From Enterovibrio calviensis DSM 14347 (GTDB lineage Bacteria > Pseudomonadota > Gammaproteobacteria > Enterobacterales > Vibrionaceae): DNA of 64,000 nt. Where the stretch lies: assembly GCF_000621165.1 (NCBI RefSeq), contig NZ_JHZA01000007.1:310001-374000 (forward strand), written 5' to 3'. The position numbers and the translations under genes are program-made. Every line of letters begins with the position of its first letter. The stretch's first letter is position 1. This document shows positions 17,453-26,611 of this stretch, piece by piece. Below the pieces are notes generated by a model. It did no database searches. It was not told where the DNA came from and saw only the letters and a program-made list of their open reading frames with translations.

Positions 17453-18877
17453 ATGAAGCTTTTTTTAGGGCTCATGTTGCTATTCTCTAGCAATGCGCTC
17501 GCATCTGGCAGTGATGCCAGTTTTCTCGATTTAACAAACTCACCCGTGGGATATATATCCCTCATTATATTTGCTGCTGCCTACACCTTAGTGATGTTGG
17601 AAGAGCAGCTGCACCTTAGAAAATCCAAACCAGTATTGTTAGCGGCAGGATTAATCTGGTTATTGATTGGTTTTACCTATTCAAGCTCAGGTGATATCGA
17701 GGTCGCTAAAAGCGCAATTGAACACAATCTGCTCGAATATGCCGAATTGATGCTATTCCTACTCGTGGCAATGACTTACATTTCCGCAATGGAGGAACGT
17801 CGGCTCTTTGATGGGCTTAAGGCTTGGATCTTAGGTAAGGGATACGATCTTCGACAACTCTTTTGGATCACCGGTATTTTGTCGTTTTTCATATCCCCGA
17901 TTGCAGATAACCTCACTACGGCGTTGTTGATGTGTACGGTCGTGATGAAAATTGGTGCGGATAATCCACGATTTATCAACTTGGCATGTGTGAACATTGT
18001 CGTCGCTGCCAATGCTGGTGGGGCGTTCAGCCCATTTGGTGACATAACAACGTTAATGGTGTGGCAGGCAGGTATCGTTTCTTTTGCAGAATTCGGCAGC
18101 CTGTTTGTTCCATCTGTGGTCAACTATTTGGTGCCTGCTTTTATCATGTCGATGTTCGTTCCTAAAGAACAGCCGAATGTGGTGCAGGAGTTTGTCGAGA
18201 TAAAGCGTGGAGCAAAACGTATTGTCGTGTTGTTCTTGCTTACCATTGTGACAGCCGTTGGCTTCCATGGTCTTGTTCACTTCCCACCAGTCATCGGCAT
18301 GATGATGGGCTTGGCGTATTTGCAGTTCTTTGGTTTTTACCTTCGCAAAACATTGCCACGCTCATTGGCAAGAAAACGCGCGAAAGCACAGGCTAAACAA
18401 GATGAAGCCGCGCTGAAACGTTTAGGGTCGGTGGTGCCATTTGATGTGTTCAGGCGTGTATCTCACGCCGAGTGGGACACATTGCTGTTTTTCTACGGCG
18501 TTGTAATGTGTGTGGGTGGCCTGAGCTTGATTGGTTACTTGAGCTTGGTTTCCAATGTGATGTATTTGCAGTGGGATCCTATCTGGGCCAATACCATTGT
18601 GGGGCTGCTCTCCGCCGTGGTCGACAACATTCCAGTCATGTTTGCGGTACTGACCATGCAACCAGATATGTCTTTAGGCAATTGGCTACTGGTAACACTG
18701 ACTGCGGGCGTAGGTGGTAGTTTACTGTCTCTGGGTTCAGCGGCGGGCGTAGCACTGATGGGGCAGGCGAGAGGCATGTATACTTTCTTTGGTCACCTCA
18801 AATGGGCACCGGTGATTTTGCTGGGCTATATCGCCTCCATTTTCACCCATTTATTCATTAATAGCGCTGCGTTCTAG
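17453..18877 (+). CDS. nhaD: Na+/H+ antiporter NhaD
   Basis: 474 residues, normal for NhaD. The N-terminus looks like a cleavable signal (MKLFLGLMLLFSSNALASG), followed by ten or more membrane helices. NhaD/ion-transporter signatures are seen in FFISPIADNLTTALLMCTVV, NIVVAANAGGAFSPFGDITT and SAVVDNIPVMFAVLTM. The aspartates and threonines in these two half-helix repeats are those implicated in Na+ and Li+ exchange in the Vibrio cholerae protein. It exports Na+ or Li+ at alkaline pH. GGAGG lies 7 bases before the ATG and may be masked by the structured leader. Terminator behind. Confidence 0.96.
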   Translation: MKLFLGLMLLFSSNALASGSDASFLDLTNSPVGYISLIIFAAAYTLVMLEEQLHLRKSKPVLLAAGLIWLLIGFTYSSSGDIEVAKSAIEHNLLEYAELMLFLLVAMTYISAMEERRLFDGLKAWILGKGYDLRQLFWITGILSFFISPIADNLTTALLMCTVVMKIGADNPRFINLACVNIVVAANAGGAFSPFGDITTLMVWQAGIVSFAEFGSLFVPSVVNYLVPAFIMSMFVPKEQPNVVQEFVEIKRGAKRIVVLFLLTIVTAVGFHGLVHFPPVIGMMMGLAYLQFFGFYLRKTLPRSLARKRAKAQAKQDEAALKRLGSVVPFDVFRRVSHAEWDTLLFFYGVVMCVGGLSLIGYLSLVSNVMYLQWDPIWANTIVGLLSAVVDNIPVMFAVLTMQPDMSLGNWLLVTLTAGVGGSLLSLGSAAGVALMGQARGMYTFFGHLKWAPVILLGYIASIFTHLFINSAAF

Positions 18878-18900
18878 TAAAAATTGAACAAAATCGACGG

Positions 18901-18926
18901 AGCGACCCACTTGGGTCGCTTTTTTG
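18901..18926 (+). terminator. Terminator after nhaD
   Basis: AGCGACCC, loop ACTT, GGGTCGCT and a run of T. Confidence 0.9.
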
Positions 18927-18992
18927 TATTGAGCTATTGGCGGCAGTTTTGCAAAATAGCGCCATACACATGGGTAACATATTGGAAATACG

Positions 18993-19451
18993 ATGATCTC
19001 TAAGTGGGCAGTACGTTTCTATCAAATGGCAGAGCTTGTAGGCTCTTGGAGTAAAGACCCTTCAACACAGGTAGGTGCGGTGATTACCAAAGGTAATCGT
19101 ATCGTTTCTGTGGGCTTCAATGGTTACCCTCATGGCATTTCAGACAGTGCCGATACTGATGATCGTGAAATGAAGCTTCTTAAAACGCTTCATGCGGAAG
19201 AGAATGCCATTCTTTTCGCAAAACGAGATTTGGCTGAGTGCGAAATTTGGGTAACGCATTTTCCTTGCCCGAACTGTGCAGCGAAAATTATTCAAACGGG
19301 TATTACTAAGGTTTTTTGCCCTGAGCAAAGTGAAGACTTTCTTTCGCGTTGGGGGGAGAAAATCAAAGTGAGTGCGGATATGTTCTCGCAAGCAGGTGTT
19401 GAGGTTAATTGGCTGCCATTGGCAGACTTACCTCCAAAACGCGATGTGTGA
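18993..19451 (+). CDS. Deoxycytidylate deaminase family protein
   Basis: 152 residues. The zinc-dependent cytidine/dCMP deaminase motifs are HAEENAI (H67, catalytic E69) and PCPNC (C92, C95). The N-terminal segment WAVRFYQMAELVGSWSKDPS and GAVITKGNRIVSVGFNGYP are typical of ComEB/dCMP deaminases. It would convert dCMP to dUMP, feeding thymidylate synthesis. Standalone gene, followed by a palindromic repeat. Confidence 0.92.
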   Translation: MISKWAVRFYQMAELVGSWSKDPSTQVGAVITKGNRIVSVGFNGYPHGISDSADTDDREMKLLKTLHAEENAILFAKRDLAECEIWVTHFPCPNCAAKIIQTGITKVFCPEQSEDFLSRWGEKIKVSADMFSQAGVEVNWLPLADLPPKRDV

Positions 19452-19463
19452 CACTGAGCGTTA

Positions 19464-19514
19464 TATACCCAATCAACTTCGCTGAATCCTGCATCTTCAG
19501 ATTGTTTGGGTATA
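19464..19514. repeat. Vibrio-type palindromic repeat
   Basis: TATACCCAATCAACTT ... CTGAATC/ ... CTTCAG ... TTTGGGTATA, with a few extra bases in the left arm relative to other copies. It lies between the deaminase and ppiC genes. Confidence 0.8.
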
Positions 19515-19563
19515 CGGGTATAATCAGCGCCCATATCGAAACGCAGTAGAATAGGGGTGCGTT

Positions 19564-19842
19564 ATGGCCAGCACTGCACATGCACTTCACATTTTGGTGA
19601 AGCATAAAGAACAAGCTGACGACATCATGGGTCAGCTAAAAAAAGGCGCAAAATTTCAAACGCTTGCGAAGAAATACTCGACCTGTCCTTCTGGTAAAAA
19701 CGGCGGTGACTTGGGTGAGTTTCGTCGTGGGCAGATGGTGCCACAATTTGACAAGATTTGTTTTACCGGCGAGGTGCTGACACCACACCTAGTGAAAACT
19801 AAGTTTGGCTACCACGTGGTGAAGGTTCTTTTCAGGACTTAG
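19564..19842 (+). CDS. ppiC: Parvulin-type peptidyl-prolyl cis-trans isomerase
   Basis: 92 residues, the size of stand-alone cytoplasmic PpiC. The parvulin core is visible: [51 protein letters not shown] and [11 protein letters not shown]. It accelerates proline isomerisation in folding proteins. GGGGTGCGTT before the ATG provides a weak site. Followed by a perfect terminator. Confidence 0.96.
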   Translation: MASTAHALHILVKHKEQADDIMGQLKKGAKFQTLAKKYSTCPSGKNGGDLGEFRRGQMVPQFDKICFTGEVLTPHLVKTKFGYHVVKVLFRT

Positions 19843-19899
19843 GCACTAGAAGCGGCACTAGAAGCTGAACTAATAGCAGCGCCTGGAAAAAGGTAAATA

Positions 19900-19931
19900 A
19901 AAAGGAGGTGACAATGTCACCTCCTTTTTTT
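19900..19931. terminator. Bidirectional terminator after ppiC
   Basis: AAAAGGAGGTGAC, loop AAT, GTCACCTCCTTTTTTT: a 13-bp perfect stem between convergent genes. Confidence 0.93.
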
Positions 19932-19966
19932 GTTTCGCTATATCTCGTATTTAACGGGACATTACA

Positions 19967-20401
19967 TTACTTGGTAAAGATCTCGCGGAATTCGCGCTTC
20001 ATTGCAGGCTTCAAGCGAGCTTGCTTAAGTTGCTTAGCCAGATCTTTTACACAGTTATGAAGCAGTTTGTCCAAAAGACCTGCTTTGTAATCTTGTGTTT
20101 GTTCGTCAGTCATATCGTCAAATTTCATGTCCTGAGTTTCGGTCATGAAATCAATGCCAGCATAGCTTTGGCTTAGGCTAACAAGCGCATGGAACTGTTC
20201 GAAGTTATCCAGAATGTTTTGAGCACTTGCTGGTAGCGTGTTCCACGTTTCACGAACGACGTCTTCTGACGCTTCGTGAACAGATGCTAGCATGGTGAAC
20301 AGTTCTACAGGTACTTGCTCAAATTTAATCACTTGTTGAAGTTCTGCAGACAGATCTTCAAGCTTCACGGTTTCTACTGCTTGGTTAGCTTGTTCAGACA
20401 T
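19967..20401 (-). CDS. Conserved Vibrio hypothetical protein, probably DUF3069
   Basis: 144 residues, acidic in the N-terminal two thirds and basic at the end (LKQARLKPAMKREFREIF). Helical, with no signal peptide or membrane helix and no recognisable catalytic motif. I associate it with DUF3069 of Vibrionaceae from overall look only. It follows the bactofilin gene on the same strand at a gap of 127 bases, so cotranscription is possible but unproven. Confidence 0.7.
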   Translation of the reverse strand: MSEQANQAVETVKLEDLSAELQQVIKFEQVPVELFTMLASVHEASEDVVRETWNTLPASAQNILDNFEQFHALVSLSQSYAGIDFMTETQDMKFDDMTDEQTQDYKAGLLDKLLHNCVKDLAKQLKQARLKPAMKREFREIFTK

Positions 20402-20528
20402 CTCTTTAATTCCTGATAACGCATATTATTGCGCATCCTAGCTTGCTGAAGCATGAAGTCAACAGAAGATAGCCACTATGTTCGCCGAGTGTTGACGAAT
20501 ACAGCAATATCTACCTTCTGAACGTCGA

Positions 20529-20969
20529 CTAAGCAGATGCGTGTGATTTTTTCGACTCAGAAGTCGCCTTTGCAGTCTCTTTTGGTGATGCGGCGTTTTC
20601 TTCAGCAACAACCTTGAGTGACGGTTCTTCTTTGAGCTTATTTTCACCCAACAGCACACCACCTTTTGCGATGGTGAGTTGCTCGCTTTGGATTTGGCCT
20701 TTCATTTTGCCATTACCCAAAATATTTACTTCGCGTGCAGCACAAGTGCCTTCGACAAATCCATTTATCGTAACGTGCTCTGCGTATATGTCGCCTTTAA
20801 AGTGGCCAGTAGAAGAGATGACAACATTACGTGCGCGGATGATGGTGCCTTCACCTTGTCCGTCGAACTGAATGTCACCTTCCAAATCAAACTCGCCGAC
20901 AACGCGGCATTGTTTTGCCACTAATGACATGGCTGGCATAGACGCAGCACTTTTACCAAACAGACCCAT
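20529..20969 (-). CDS. Bactofilin family polymer-forming protein
   Basis: 146 residues. The central bactofilin domain (about 15-110) consists of repeated short beta strands (GEFDLEGDIQFDGQGEGTI, STGHFKGDIYAEHVTINGFV, LGNGKMKGQIQSEQLTIAKG), forming a beta helix that polymerises into filaments. The N-terminus MGLFGKSAASMPAMSLV is the hydrophobic tail that often touches the membrane, and the C-terminus is a Lys/Ala/Ser-rich disordered tail. Bactofilins organise cell shape or cell-wall enzymes locally; the partner here is unknown. A good ribosome site (AAGGAG) precedes the ATG. Confidence 0.92.
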   Translation of the reverse strand: MGLFGKSAASMPAMSLVAKQCRVVGEFDLEGDIQFDGQGEGTIIRARNVVISSTGHFKGDIYAEHVTINGFVEGTCAAREVNILGNGKMKGQIQSEQLTIAKGGVLLGENKLKEEPSLKVVAEENAASPKETAKATSESKKSHASA

Positions 20970-21247
20970 TTACTACTCCTTTGGTCTCTTCTCGCGCTTA
21001 AAGAGGAAGAGACAAATACTACTTAACGAGATCGTTGAAAGGATCTTATCTGAATATTGACTCATAGCGTGACAAAAATTTGTCTGATTCAGGCGAAATC
21101 ACATGGCTGCGACAAATTTGCAGAGCTGTATTCGGTAAATGGTCATCAATGATTGAGCATCTTCAGGCTGGTTTGTAGTGGTTGGCCACATGAACAGTGG
21201 CCGAGGGAGCTTACATGTTCATCATTCCATCACAATAAGGAGAGATT

Positions 21248-21376
21248 ATGAGAGGGGTGGAGACCGGTGTATTGCTGCCTAATGGTAAGAAAGAGGATGC
21301 TTATATTGGTGCGAATACGGCATTTAGGCGAAAGATCTATCAGTCGTTTGTGTCTTTTACGCGTTTATCAATATAA
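21248..21376 (+). CDS. Small ORF, 42 residues, unrecognised
   Basis: An ATG at 21248 preceded by a very good ribosome site (AAGGAGAGATT) opens a 42-codon frame: begins MRGVETGVLLPNGKKEDAYI and ends SFVSFTRLSI. It is basic, soluble and without a membrane helix. It stands 68 bases before the yceH start on the same strand, in a region otherwise free of genes. The strong site and the clean frame argue for translation, either as a small protein or as a leader for yceH. I do not recognise the sequence. Confidence 0.55.
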   Translation: MRGVETGVLLPNGKKEDAYIGANTAFRRKIYQSFVSFTRLSI

Positions 21377-21443
21377 GTGATTGATGCCACCACAGTTGAT
21401 TGCTATAACCTCGGGCAATAAGGATTATTCAGAGGCATTTACC

Positions 21444-22088
21444 ATGGCGATTGAACTTACTCCCAACGAAGCACGTGTTATCGGTTGCTTGCTAGAAAAA
21501 GAAGTGACGACACCAGAACTCTATCCGCTCACGTTGAACAGTTTAACCACTGCATCCAACCAAAAGAGTAATCGTGATCCTGTCTATTCACTGACTGAAG
21601 CAGAGGTGCTCGATACTGTCGAGCAACTTAAAACCAAACGTATGGTTAGTGATGTAGAAGGCTTCGGTAGCCGAGTAACCAAATACCAGCATCGCTTTTG
21701 CAATACGGAATTCGGTACTTTGCAGTTTACAGCGCAGCAAAAGGGCATAATTTGCGTCCTGTTGCTTCGAGGCCCTCAAACGCCAGGTGAGCTTCGAACG
21801 CGTACAAACCGCCTTTGCGAATTTGCTGATGTGAAGGAAGTGGAATCTGCTTTGATTGCTTTGGTTGAAAAAGGCTATGTGGCTCAACTTCCTCGTGAAC
21901 CGGGTAAACGTGAGAGCCGCTATGTGCATTTGTTTGGCTCTGACACGCCGGAGACTGAAGCGCAGCCTGTTTTTGATCAAACACCAAGCGAAACCTCTTC
22001 GCTTACAACACGTGTTGAAGCGTTAGAGCGTGAAGTGGAAGAACTAAAAGCCTTGGTGAATGAGTTACTTAACGCTGATTCAGAGTAG
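21444..22088 (+). CDS. yceH: YceH family protein (UPF0502)
   Basis: 214 residues from the ATG at 21444; the family's usual start ([24 protein letters not shown]) and length (E. coli 215) favour it over an upstream ATG at 21381. Two winged-helix-like repeats are present ([20 protein letters not shown] and [17 protein letters not shown]), followed by a C-terminal coiled coil ([19 protein letters not shown]). Function unknown; DNA binding is plausible from the fold. AGAGG lies about 7 bases upstream. The GIY-YIG gene starts 3 bases after its stop. Confidence 0.93.
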   Translation: MAIELTPNEARVIGCLLEKEVTTPELYPLTLNSLTTASNQKSNRDPVYSLTEAEVLDTVEQLKTKRMVSDVEGFGSRVTKYQHRFCNTEFGTLQFTAQQKGIICVLLLRGPQTPGELRTRTNRLCEFADVKEVESALIALVEKGYVAQLPREPGKRESRYVHLFGSDTPETEAQPVFDQTPSETSSLTTRVEALEREVEELKALVNELLNADSE

Positions 22089-22091
22089 TTT

Positions 22092-22451
22092 GTGTCTAGC
22101 AACAAGCGTTCAATAACAAATACTGATACCCAAACCGATCTTGAAGAGACACCGCCACGGCCCCAAGCGCCGTGGTATGTCTATCTCATTCGTACCCGTG
22201 AAAATGCGCTGTATTGCGGTGTGACGACGGATGTTCAGCGCCGATTTGGTGAACATCAAGAGAATGGCACGAAAACTGCTAAATATTTGAGAGGCAAACA
22301 GCCTCTCACGCTAGCTTGGTCTCATGAGGTCGGAGCGAAGCAAAAGGCTATGTCGCTTGAGTGGAAAATAAAGCGACTTGCCAAACGAGACAAGGAGCGT
22401 CTTTGCAAAGAAAGCGACCTTATCTTGGTCTTATTTAACGACAGACAATAA
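22092..22451 (+). CDS. GIY-YIG nuclease family protein (YhbQ/UPF0213-like)
   Basis: 119 residues from a GTG at 22092. The GIY-YIG domain is clear: PWYVYLIRTRENALYCGVTT, DVQRRFGEHQ and a C-terminal LEWKIKRLAKRDKERL typical of the single-domain YhbQ group. It has about 25 extra residues, acidic and disordered, before the domain. YhbQ proteins act on DNA near damage or junctions in vitro, but the cellular role is uncertain. It is tightly coupled to yceH upstream and yaeQ 13 bases downstream. Confidence 0.9.
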   Translation: MSSNKRSITNTDTQTDLEETPPRPQAPWYVYLIRTRENALYCGVTTDVQRRFGEHQENGTKTAKYLRGKQPLTLAWSHEVGAKQKAMSLEWKIKRLAKRDKERLCKESDLILVLFNDRQ

Positions 22452-22464
22452 TCTAGGAAATACC

Positions 22465-23013
22465 ATGGCACTTAAAGCAACGGTGTATAAAGCGTCAATC
22501 AATGTCGCGGACATGACAAGAGGTGTTTACCTCGATCATTCCGTAACCTTGGCGCAGCACCCATCCGAAACCGATAAGCGTTTGATGCTTCGCCTTCTCG
22601 CGTGGACGTTGTATGCGGATGAGCGTTTGCAGTTTACTAAAGGGCTTTGTGATGAGTCAGAGCCTGAGCTGTGGATCAAAAACTATAGCGACGAAATTGA
22701 GCTGTGGGTTGAGCTTGGCTTGCCTGACGAAAAACGCTTGAAGAAGGCGTGCTCTTTGGCAAAGGAAGTCGTGCTATTCACTTATGACGATCACGCAGCC
22801 AATGTGTGGAAGTCTCAACAACTGAATAAACTTCACCCATTCAAAAACCTAACCGTTATTAACATCATGGATGAAGTGCTAAACGCTGCAGCTGCTGCGT
22901 CATCCCGTACGATGGCCATTCAAGCAACCATCGAAGACGGACAGGTTTGGTTTTCGATTGGGGATGCTGTGGTGTCTATCCAGCCTGATGTATGGAAAAC
23001 TGCGGCAGTATAA
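22465..23013 (+). CDS. yaeQ: YaeQ family protein
   Basis: 182 residues (E. coli YaeQ has 181) from the ATG at 22465 with AGGAA upstream; an extension to 22378 is a reading-frame artefact inside the GIY-YIG gene. Family features: MALKATVYKASINVADMTRG, the TLYADERLQFTKGL segment and the NLTVINI stretch. The fold resembles PD-(D/E)XK nucleases, and an activity has not been settled. Third gene of the yceH cluster. Confidence 0.94.
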   Translation: MALKATVYKASINVADMTRGVYLDHSVTLAQHPSETDKRLMLRLLAWTLYADERLQFTKGLCDESEPELWIKNYSDEIELWVELGLPDEKRLKKACSLAKEVVLFTYDDHAANVWKSQQLNKLHPFKNLTVINIMDEVLNAAAAASSRTMAIQATIEDGQVWFSIGDAVVSIQPDVWKTAAV

Positions 23014-23040
23014 CCAGAATGCTTTGCATTCTGCATGACG

Positions 23041-23081
23041 ACCCAGACAGCCTGAATCCTGACTTTTAGTTTGTTTGGGTA
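23041..23081. repeat. Degenerate Vibrio-type palindromic repeat
   Basis: ACCCAGACAGCCTGAATCCTG ... TTGTTTGGGTA keeps the outer arms and one inner arm with mismatches. It lies directly between the convergent yaeQ and EAL genes. Confidence 0.6.
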
Positions 23082-23083
23082 CA

Positions 23084-25345
23084 TTAAGAAGCCGGGTAGA
23101 GACGCCCGGCTCTTTGTTCCTTAAGTACCACCATCAAAGCATCTGATGACATTGGGGGGTAGTAATAGTGCCCTTGCGCGAAGTTACAACCAATGTTGCG
23201 CAGCAGTTCTTGTTGATCAATCGTCTCCACACCTTCCGCGACCACTTTTAACTGCAGCAAATTCGCCATACTAACCACCGCCTGACAGATCACCAAATCA
23301 TCTTTGGATTGCGGTAAATCTTTGATAAACCCGCGGTCTATTTTTACGGTATTCACAGGGAAATGCTTAAGATAAGCCAGCGAAGAATACCCGGTGCCAA
23401 AATCATCAATCGCGAGGCTAATCCCTGACGCCGTTAAACGGTTCAAAATGTGTTGGTTGCGTTCTAGGTTTTCAATGAACACCTGTTCGGTGAGTTCAAT
23501 TTGTACGCGCGACGCAGGAATGTCATATCGGTTAACAGATCGAATAACGTAGTCGGCCAAATAGCCATCTTGGAATTCATGGCCCGACACGTTGATGGCG
23601 ATACATTTAGGGGCGCATCGCTCATCCAACATGCGCGAGAATTCTTTTAGCGCGGTGTCTACAACCCAATGCCCTAAGCGTTGCATCAAGCCGGTTTCTT
23701 CTGCGGTTTTAATGATGATATCTGTGCTAATTGCCGCACCATTTTGTGATTCCCAGCGAACCAGAGCTTCAACGCCCACAATTTGTCGGGTTCTTAAATC
23801 AACTTGCGGTTGGAAGTGCAGTTTTAATTCGTCGTTATTGATGGCTTGTCGGATGGCACGCTCAAGCTCTTTCTTTTGATTAAGTTGCTCTTGCATGGTT
23901 TGGTTGTACGCCACCACTTTGCGATTGCCTAACGCCTTCGCTTTATTTGCCGCGGTATCCGCATGGCGTAACATGTCTTCCGCGCGAAGCTGGTTGTCAT
24001 AACGGTAGGCAATACCAATAGCGCATGACGTGAGGATGTCGTTGTCCTCAATGTAGAATTCTTCTTCAAAACACATTCGCAGCTGATTGGCTTGCATCTC
24101 AGCTTCTAATTGTGATGTACCTGCACACGCAATCATAAAGTGATCATTGGTAATTCTTGCCAAGATTGCATGAGGTGGAAGGACAGTTTTAAAGCGTTTA
24201 GCGGCTTCAAACAGCAATTGATCGGCGACAAGGTGCCCATACATATCGGTCACTTCTTGAAACTTGTCGAGCGCGATACACATCAACACCATTTCTTGGT
24301 CTGAACGCAGGTTTCTTTCTAGGTATTGCTCCATCGCGAAACGATTAGGAAGATGGGTTTGAGGATCATGGTTGGCGATGAATTTGAGTTGGTCTTCTGT
24401 TTCTCTCCGCAGAGTTATTTCATCTTTTAATTTACACACCATGTTCGATTCTGCGCGACGTCCTATGATATTCACTTCCAAAAGATACAGCGACATCGCC
24501 ACGAGTCCCGTCACCACAATACCGGAGATAAATATCAGCATAGGTAGCGAAAAATAGGCTTGATCTGCACTGGAACGTTGCCAAATGGTCAGTTGCCATT
24601 GACCGTTGAGGGCGTTGATATCAACGCTGTTGATTAGCGCGCCATGCTCGACGGGGAGTTCACCATAAAACGTCGATGAACTGCTACTCAGCACCAGATG
24701 CTGTTCAGGTCGTAGAAATTCCTGTGAAATTGCTTCGAGCATGAGTTTGATGTTGTAGCTTGCACCGAGGTAGCCCGAGACTCTTTTATCAAATGAAACA
24801 GGGTGTAGCATTTCTATCGTGAGCTTACCGTTGACACCAGGCTGAACCTTCGAGGTAGTAAGCTTAGACAGAACAGGAATAGAGTTGAGAGGAACTGACG
24901 GCGAAATATGCCAATCGGCATTATCTGGATAGGGGGTGAAGTTATCAGGCGCAGACCATTGAGGATCATGGTTTAAGTCCAGCCAATACACGCCGGCAAA
25001 AAAAGGAAACGATGAGCTGATACCAATTGTACTGTGACGCCAATTGCGATCAGTAATTTCTCCCTTATTTTGCAAACTATTGGCTAGCCATACAATGAAG
25101 TAGGCTTCTTTTTGAAGGTTAACTTCAATGGCTCGCTGAACACGATTTGTCTCGACGTTTAACATGTGATTTTGTAGCTCAAGCTGACGAGATTGTGCAC
25201 TGTGATAAAGCGTAAAAGTGGAAACCAGAATGAAGGTGCAAACGAGTGTGATTGCAGCTAAGGATGTCAATCGAGGAGAAGAAGTGGATTGTTCGGAAGC
25301 GCGGTCAGAGTGACTTATATCTGATGACAAGAGTGGTAACCTCAT
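23084..25345 (-). CDS. Membrane EAL phosphodiesterase with CHASE-like sensor and degenerate GGDEF
   Basis: 753 residues. One membrane helix (about 30-50), a periplasmic CHASE-like sensor (about 55-265), a second helix (about 270-295), a GGDEF-type domain (about 315-480) and an EAL domain (about 490-745). In the GGDEF domain the active loop reads RITNDHF, so cyclase activity is unlikely. The EAL domain keeps VEALVRWE, NVSGHEFQ, LTEQVFIEN, IDDFGTGYSS, VKIDRGF and VVAEGVET, which supports c-di-GMP hydrolysis. The degenerate domain may bind GTP as an allosteric input, as in some known hybrids. Monocistronic. Confidence 0.93.
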   Translation of the reverse strand: MRLPLLSSDISHSDRASEQSTSSPRLTSLAAITLVCTFILVSTFTLYHSAQSRQLELQNHMLNVETNRVQRAIEVNLQKEAYFIVWLANSLQNKGEITDRNWRHSTIGISSSFPFFAGVYWLDLNHDPQWSAPDNFTPYPDNADWHISPSVPLNSIPVLSKLTTSKVQPGVNGKLTIEMLHPVSFDKRVSGYLGASYNIKLMLEAISQEFLRPEQHLVLSSSSSTFYGELPVEHGALINSVDINALNGQWQLTIWQRSSADQAYFSLPMLIFISGIVVTGLVAMSLYLLEVNIIGRRAESNMVCKLKDEITLRRETEDQLKFIANHDPQTHLPNRFAMEQYLERNLRSDQEMVLMCIALDKFQEVTDMYGHLVADQLLFEAAKRFKTVLPPHAILARITNDHFMIACAGTSQLEAEMQANQLRMCFEEEFYIEDNDILTSCAIGIAYRYDNQLRAEDMLRHADTAANKAKALGNRKVVAYNQTMQEQLNQKKELERAIRQAINNDELKLHFQPQVDLRTRQIVGVEALVRWESQNGAAISTDIIIKTAEETGLMQRLGHWVVDTALKEFSRMLDERCAPKCIAINVSGHEFQDGYLADYVIRSVNRYDIPASRVQIELTEQVFIENLERNQHILNRLTASGISLAIDDFGTGYSSLAYLKHFPVNTVKIDRGFIKDLPQSKDDLVICQAVVSMANLLQLKVVAEGVETIDQQELLRNIGCNFAQGHYYYPPMSSDALMVVLKEQRAGRLYPAS

Positions 25346-25478
25346 TTGTGCGTCGAGTGTCTCTCAAATAAGTCTATGTCATAACCTGCAATTCGCAACG
25401 TGAGGGAAAGAAAAAGTCGCTAAAATCCAATATGTTCAGCGACGTTGAAAGGATTGGATGCAGGGTATGTTTACGACG

Positions 25479-26282
25479 CTAGTTAAAGTGTCGTAATGGC
25501 CCATGTCCTTGCCCCAGATTTTGTTGGCTGGCGCCAACAATAGCATGCGACAGATATTGCTTCGCTTGATTAACGGACTCGTCCATTGAGTGTCCTTGAG
25601 CGAGAAGGGTGGCGATAGCTGAAGACAGGGTACAGCCAGTGCCGTGAGTATTGCGAGATGCGATGCGTGGTGAGCAATACTTGGTCGTTGTATCCGCGCC
25701 TACAAGATAATCGGTTGAGTGGTGGGGGTCGTCACCATGTCCACCTTTAATCAGCAACCATTCGCAGCCCAGTTGTTGTCGCGCTTTTTGCGCTGTCGAA
25801 GTGACTTCAAGAGACTTGCCAAACCCCGTTAATGCTTCAAGTTCAGGTAGGTTTGGAGTCAGTAACGTGCTAATGGGATAAAGGTGTTCTTTGCAAAAAG
25901 AAACTGCCTCATCACTTAAAAGTTCACGTCCACTGGTTGAGAGCATGACAGGGTCAACGATGATGTTTTTTGCTCTATGTGCCAGCAAGCGTTCCACGAC
26001 AACGCGCGCAATCTCGATGTTCGCCAGCATGCCAATTTTGACCGCAGAGACGTTGAAATCAGAAAAGATAGCGTCAATTTGTGATGCAACGAGTGACGCT
26101 GGTAATGCCAATACGTCATTTACACCCAGTGTGTTCTGGGCGGTCACTGCGGTAATCACGGTACATGCATAGCCTTCATGGGCTGAGATGGTTTTCAGAT
26201 CCGCTTGAATACCGGCACCAGCCGAGCTGTCTGAGCCAGCAATGGTAAGAACGACGCTTGGGGATGTCGGGGTTGATGTCAT
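25479..26282 (-). CDS. thiD: Hydroxymethylpyrimidine/phosphomethylpyrimidine kinase
   Basis: 267 residues, the standard length. Ribokinase-fold motifs: the N-terminal VLTIAGSDSSAGAGIQADLK, LTPNLPELEAL, and the anion-hole/catalytic NTHGTGCTLSSAIAT. It phosphorylates HMP and then HMP-phosphate in thiamine synthesis. The gene stands alone, without thiE or thiC beside it, and I see no TPP-riboswitch core upstream. Confidence 0.96.
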   Translation of the reverse strand: MTSTPTSPSVVLTIAGSDSSAGAGIQADLKTISAHEGYACTVITAVTAQNTLGVNDVLALPASLVASQIDAIFSDFNVSAVKIGMLANIEIARVVVERLLAHRAKNIIVDPVMLSTSGRELLSDEAVSFCKEHLYPISTLLTPNLPELEALTGFGKSLEVTSTAQKARQQLGCEWLLIKGGHGDDPHHSTDYLVGADTTTKYCSPRIASRNTHGTGCTLSSAIATLLAQGHSMDESVNQAKQYLSHAIVGASQQNLGQGHGPLRHFN

Positions 26283-26611
26283 AGTTTTACAAACTTAATG
26301 CGATGAAAGTGAAAATTGACAGATGGTGAGTTTAACACAGCTCAACACCATGATTATCTTGCGGATATCTTACAAACTGAAAGAGTAGGCTTGAGCTATC
26401 TTTCTCTTGTTAGGTTCATACCGCACTTCTATGTCGCAAAGCACATTCAAGCGCGATGGATGAAAGAAGTGTAGATTCCTCCCGCACATGGAGTTTGTCA
26501 GCAAACTGGATAGCAGCGCAATTTTGATAACTGTAGATTTGATAACTGCGAGAACACCGCCAACAAGCGTTCAGAGGGTCTCCTAGGTGCGTTCGCTGTA
26601 TTGATTGACTG
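26283..26611. other. Intergenic region between divergent thiD and EAL genes
   Basis: 329 bp with no credible coding frame, hairpin or riboswitch core. Assumed to hold both promoters. Confidence 0.4.

Noticed and set aside
22378..22464. Upstream extension of yaeQ
   Set aside because: It runs through the GIY-YIG gene in another frame, and the family start and site fit the ATG at 22465.
26283..26611. Possible TPP riboswitch upstream of thiD
   Set aside because: I looked for CUGAGA and the ACCYGAUC core and found neither.
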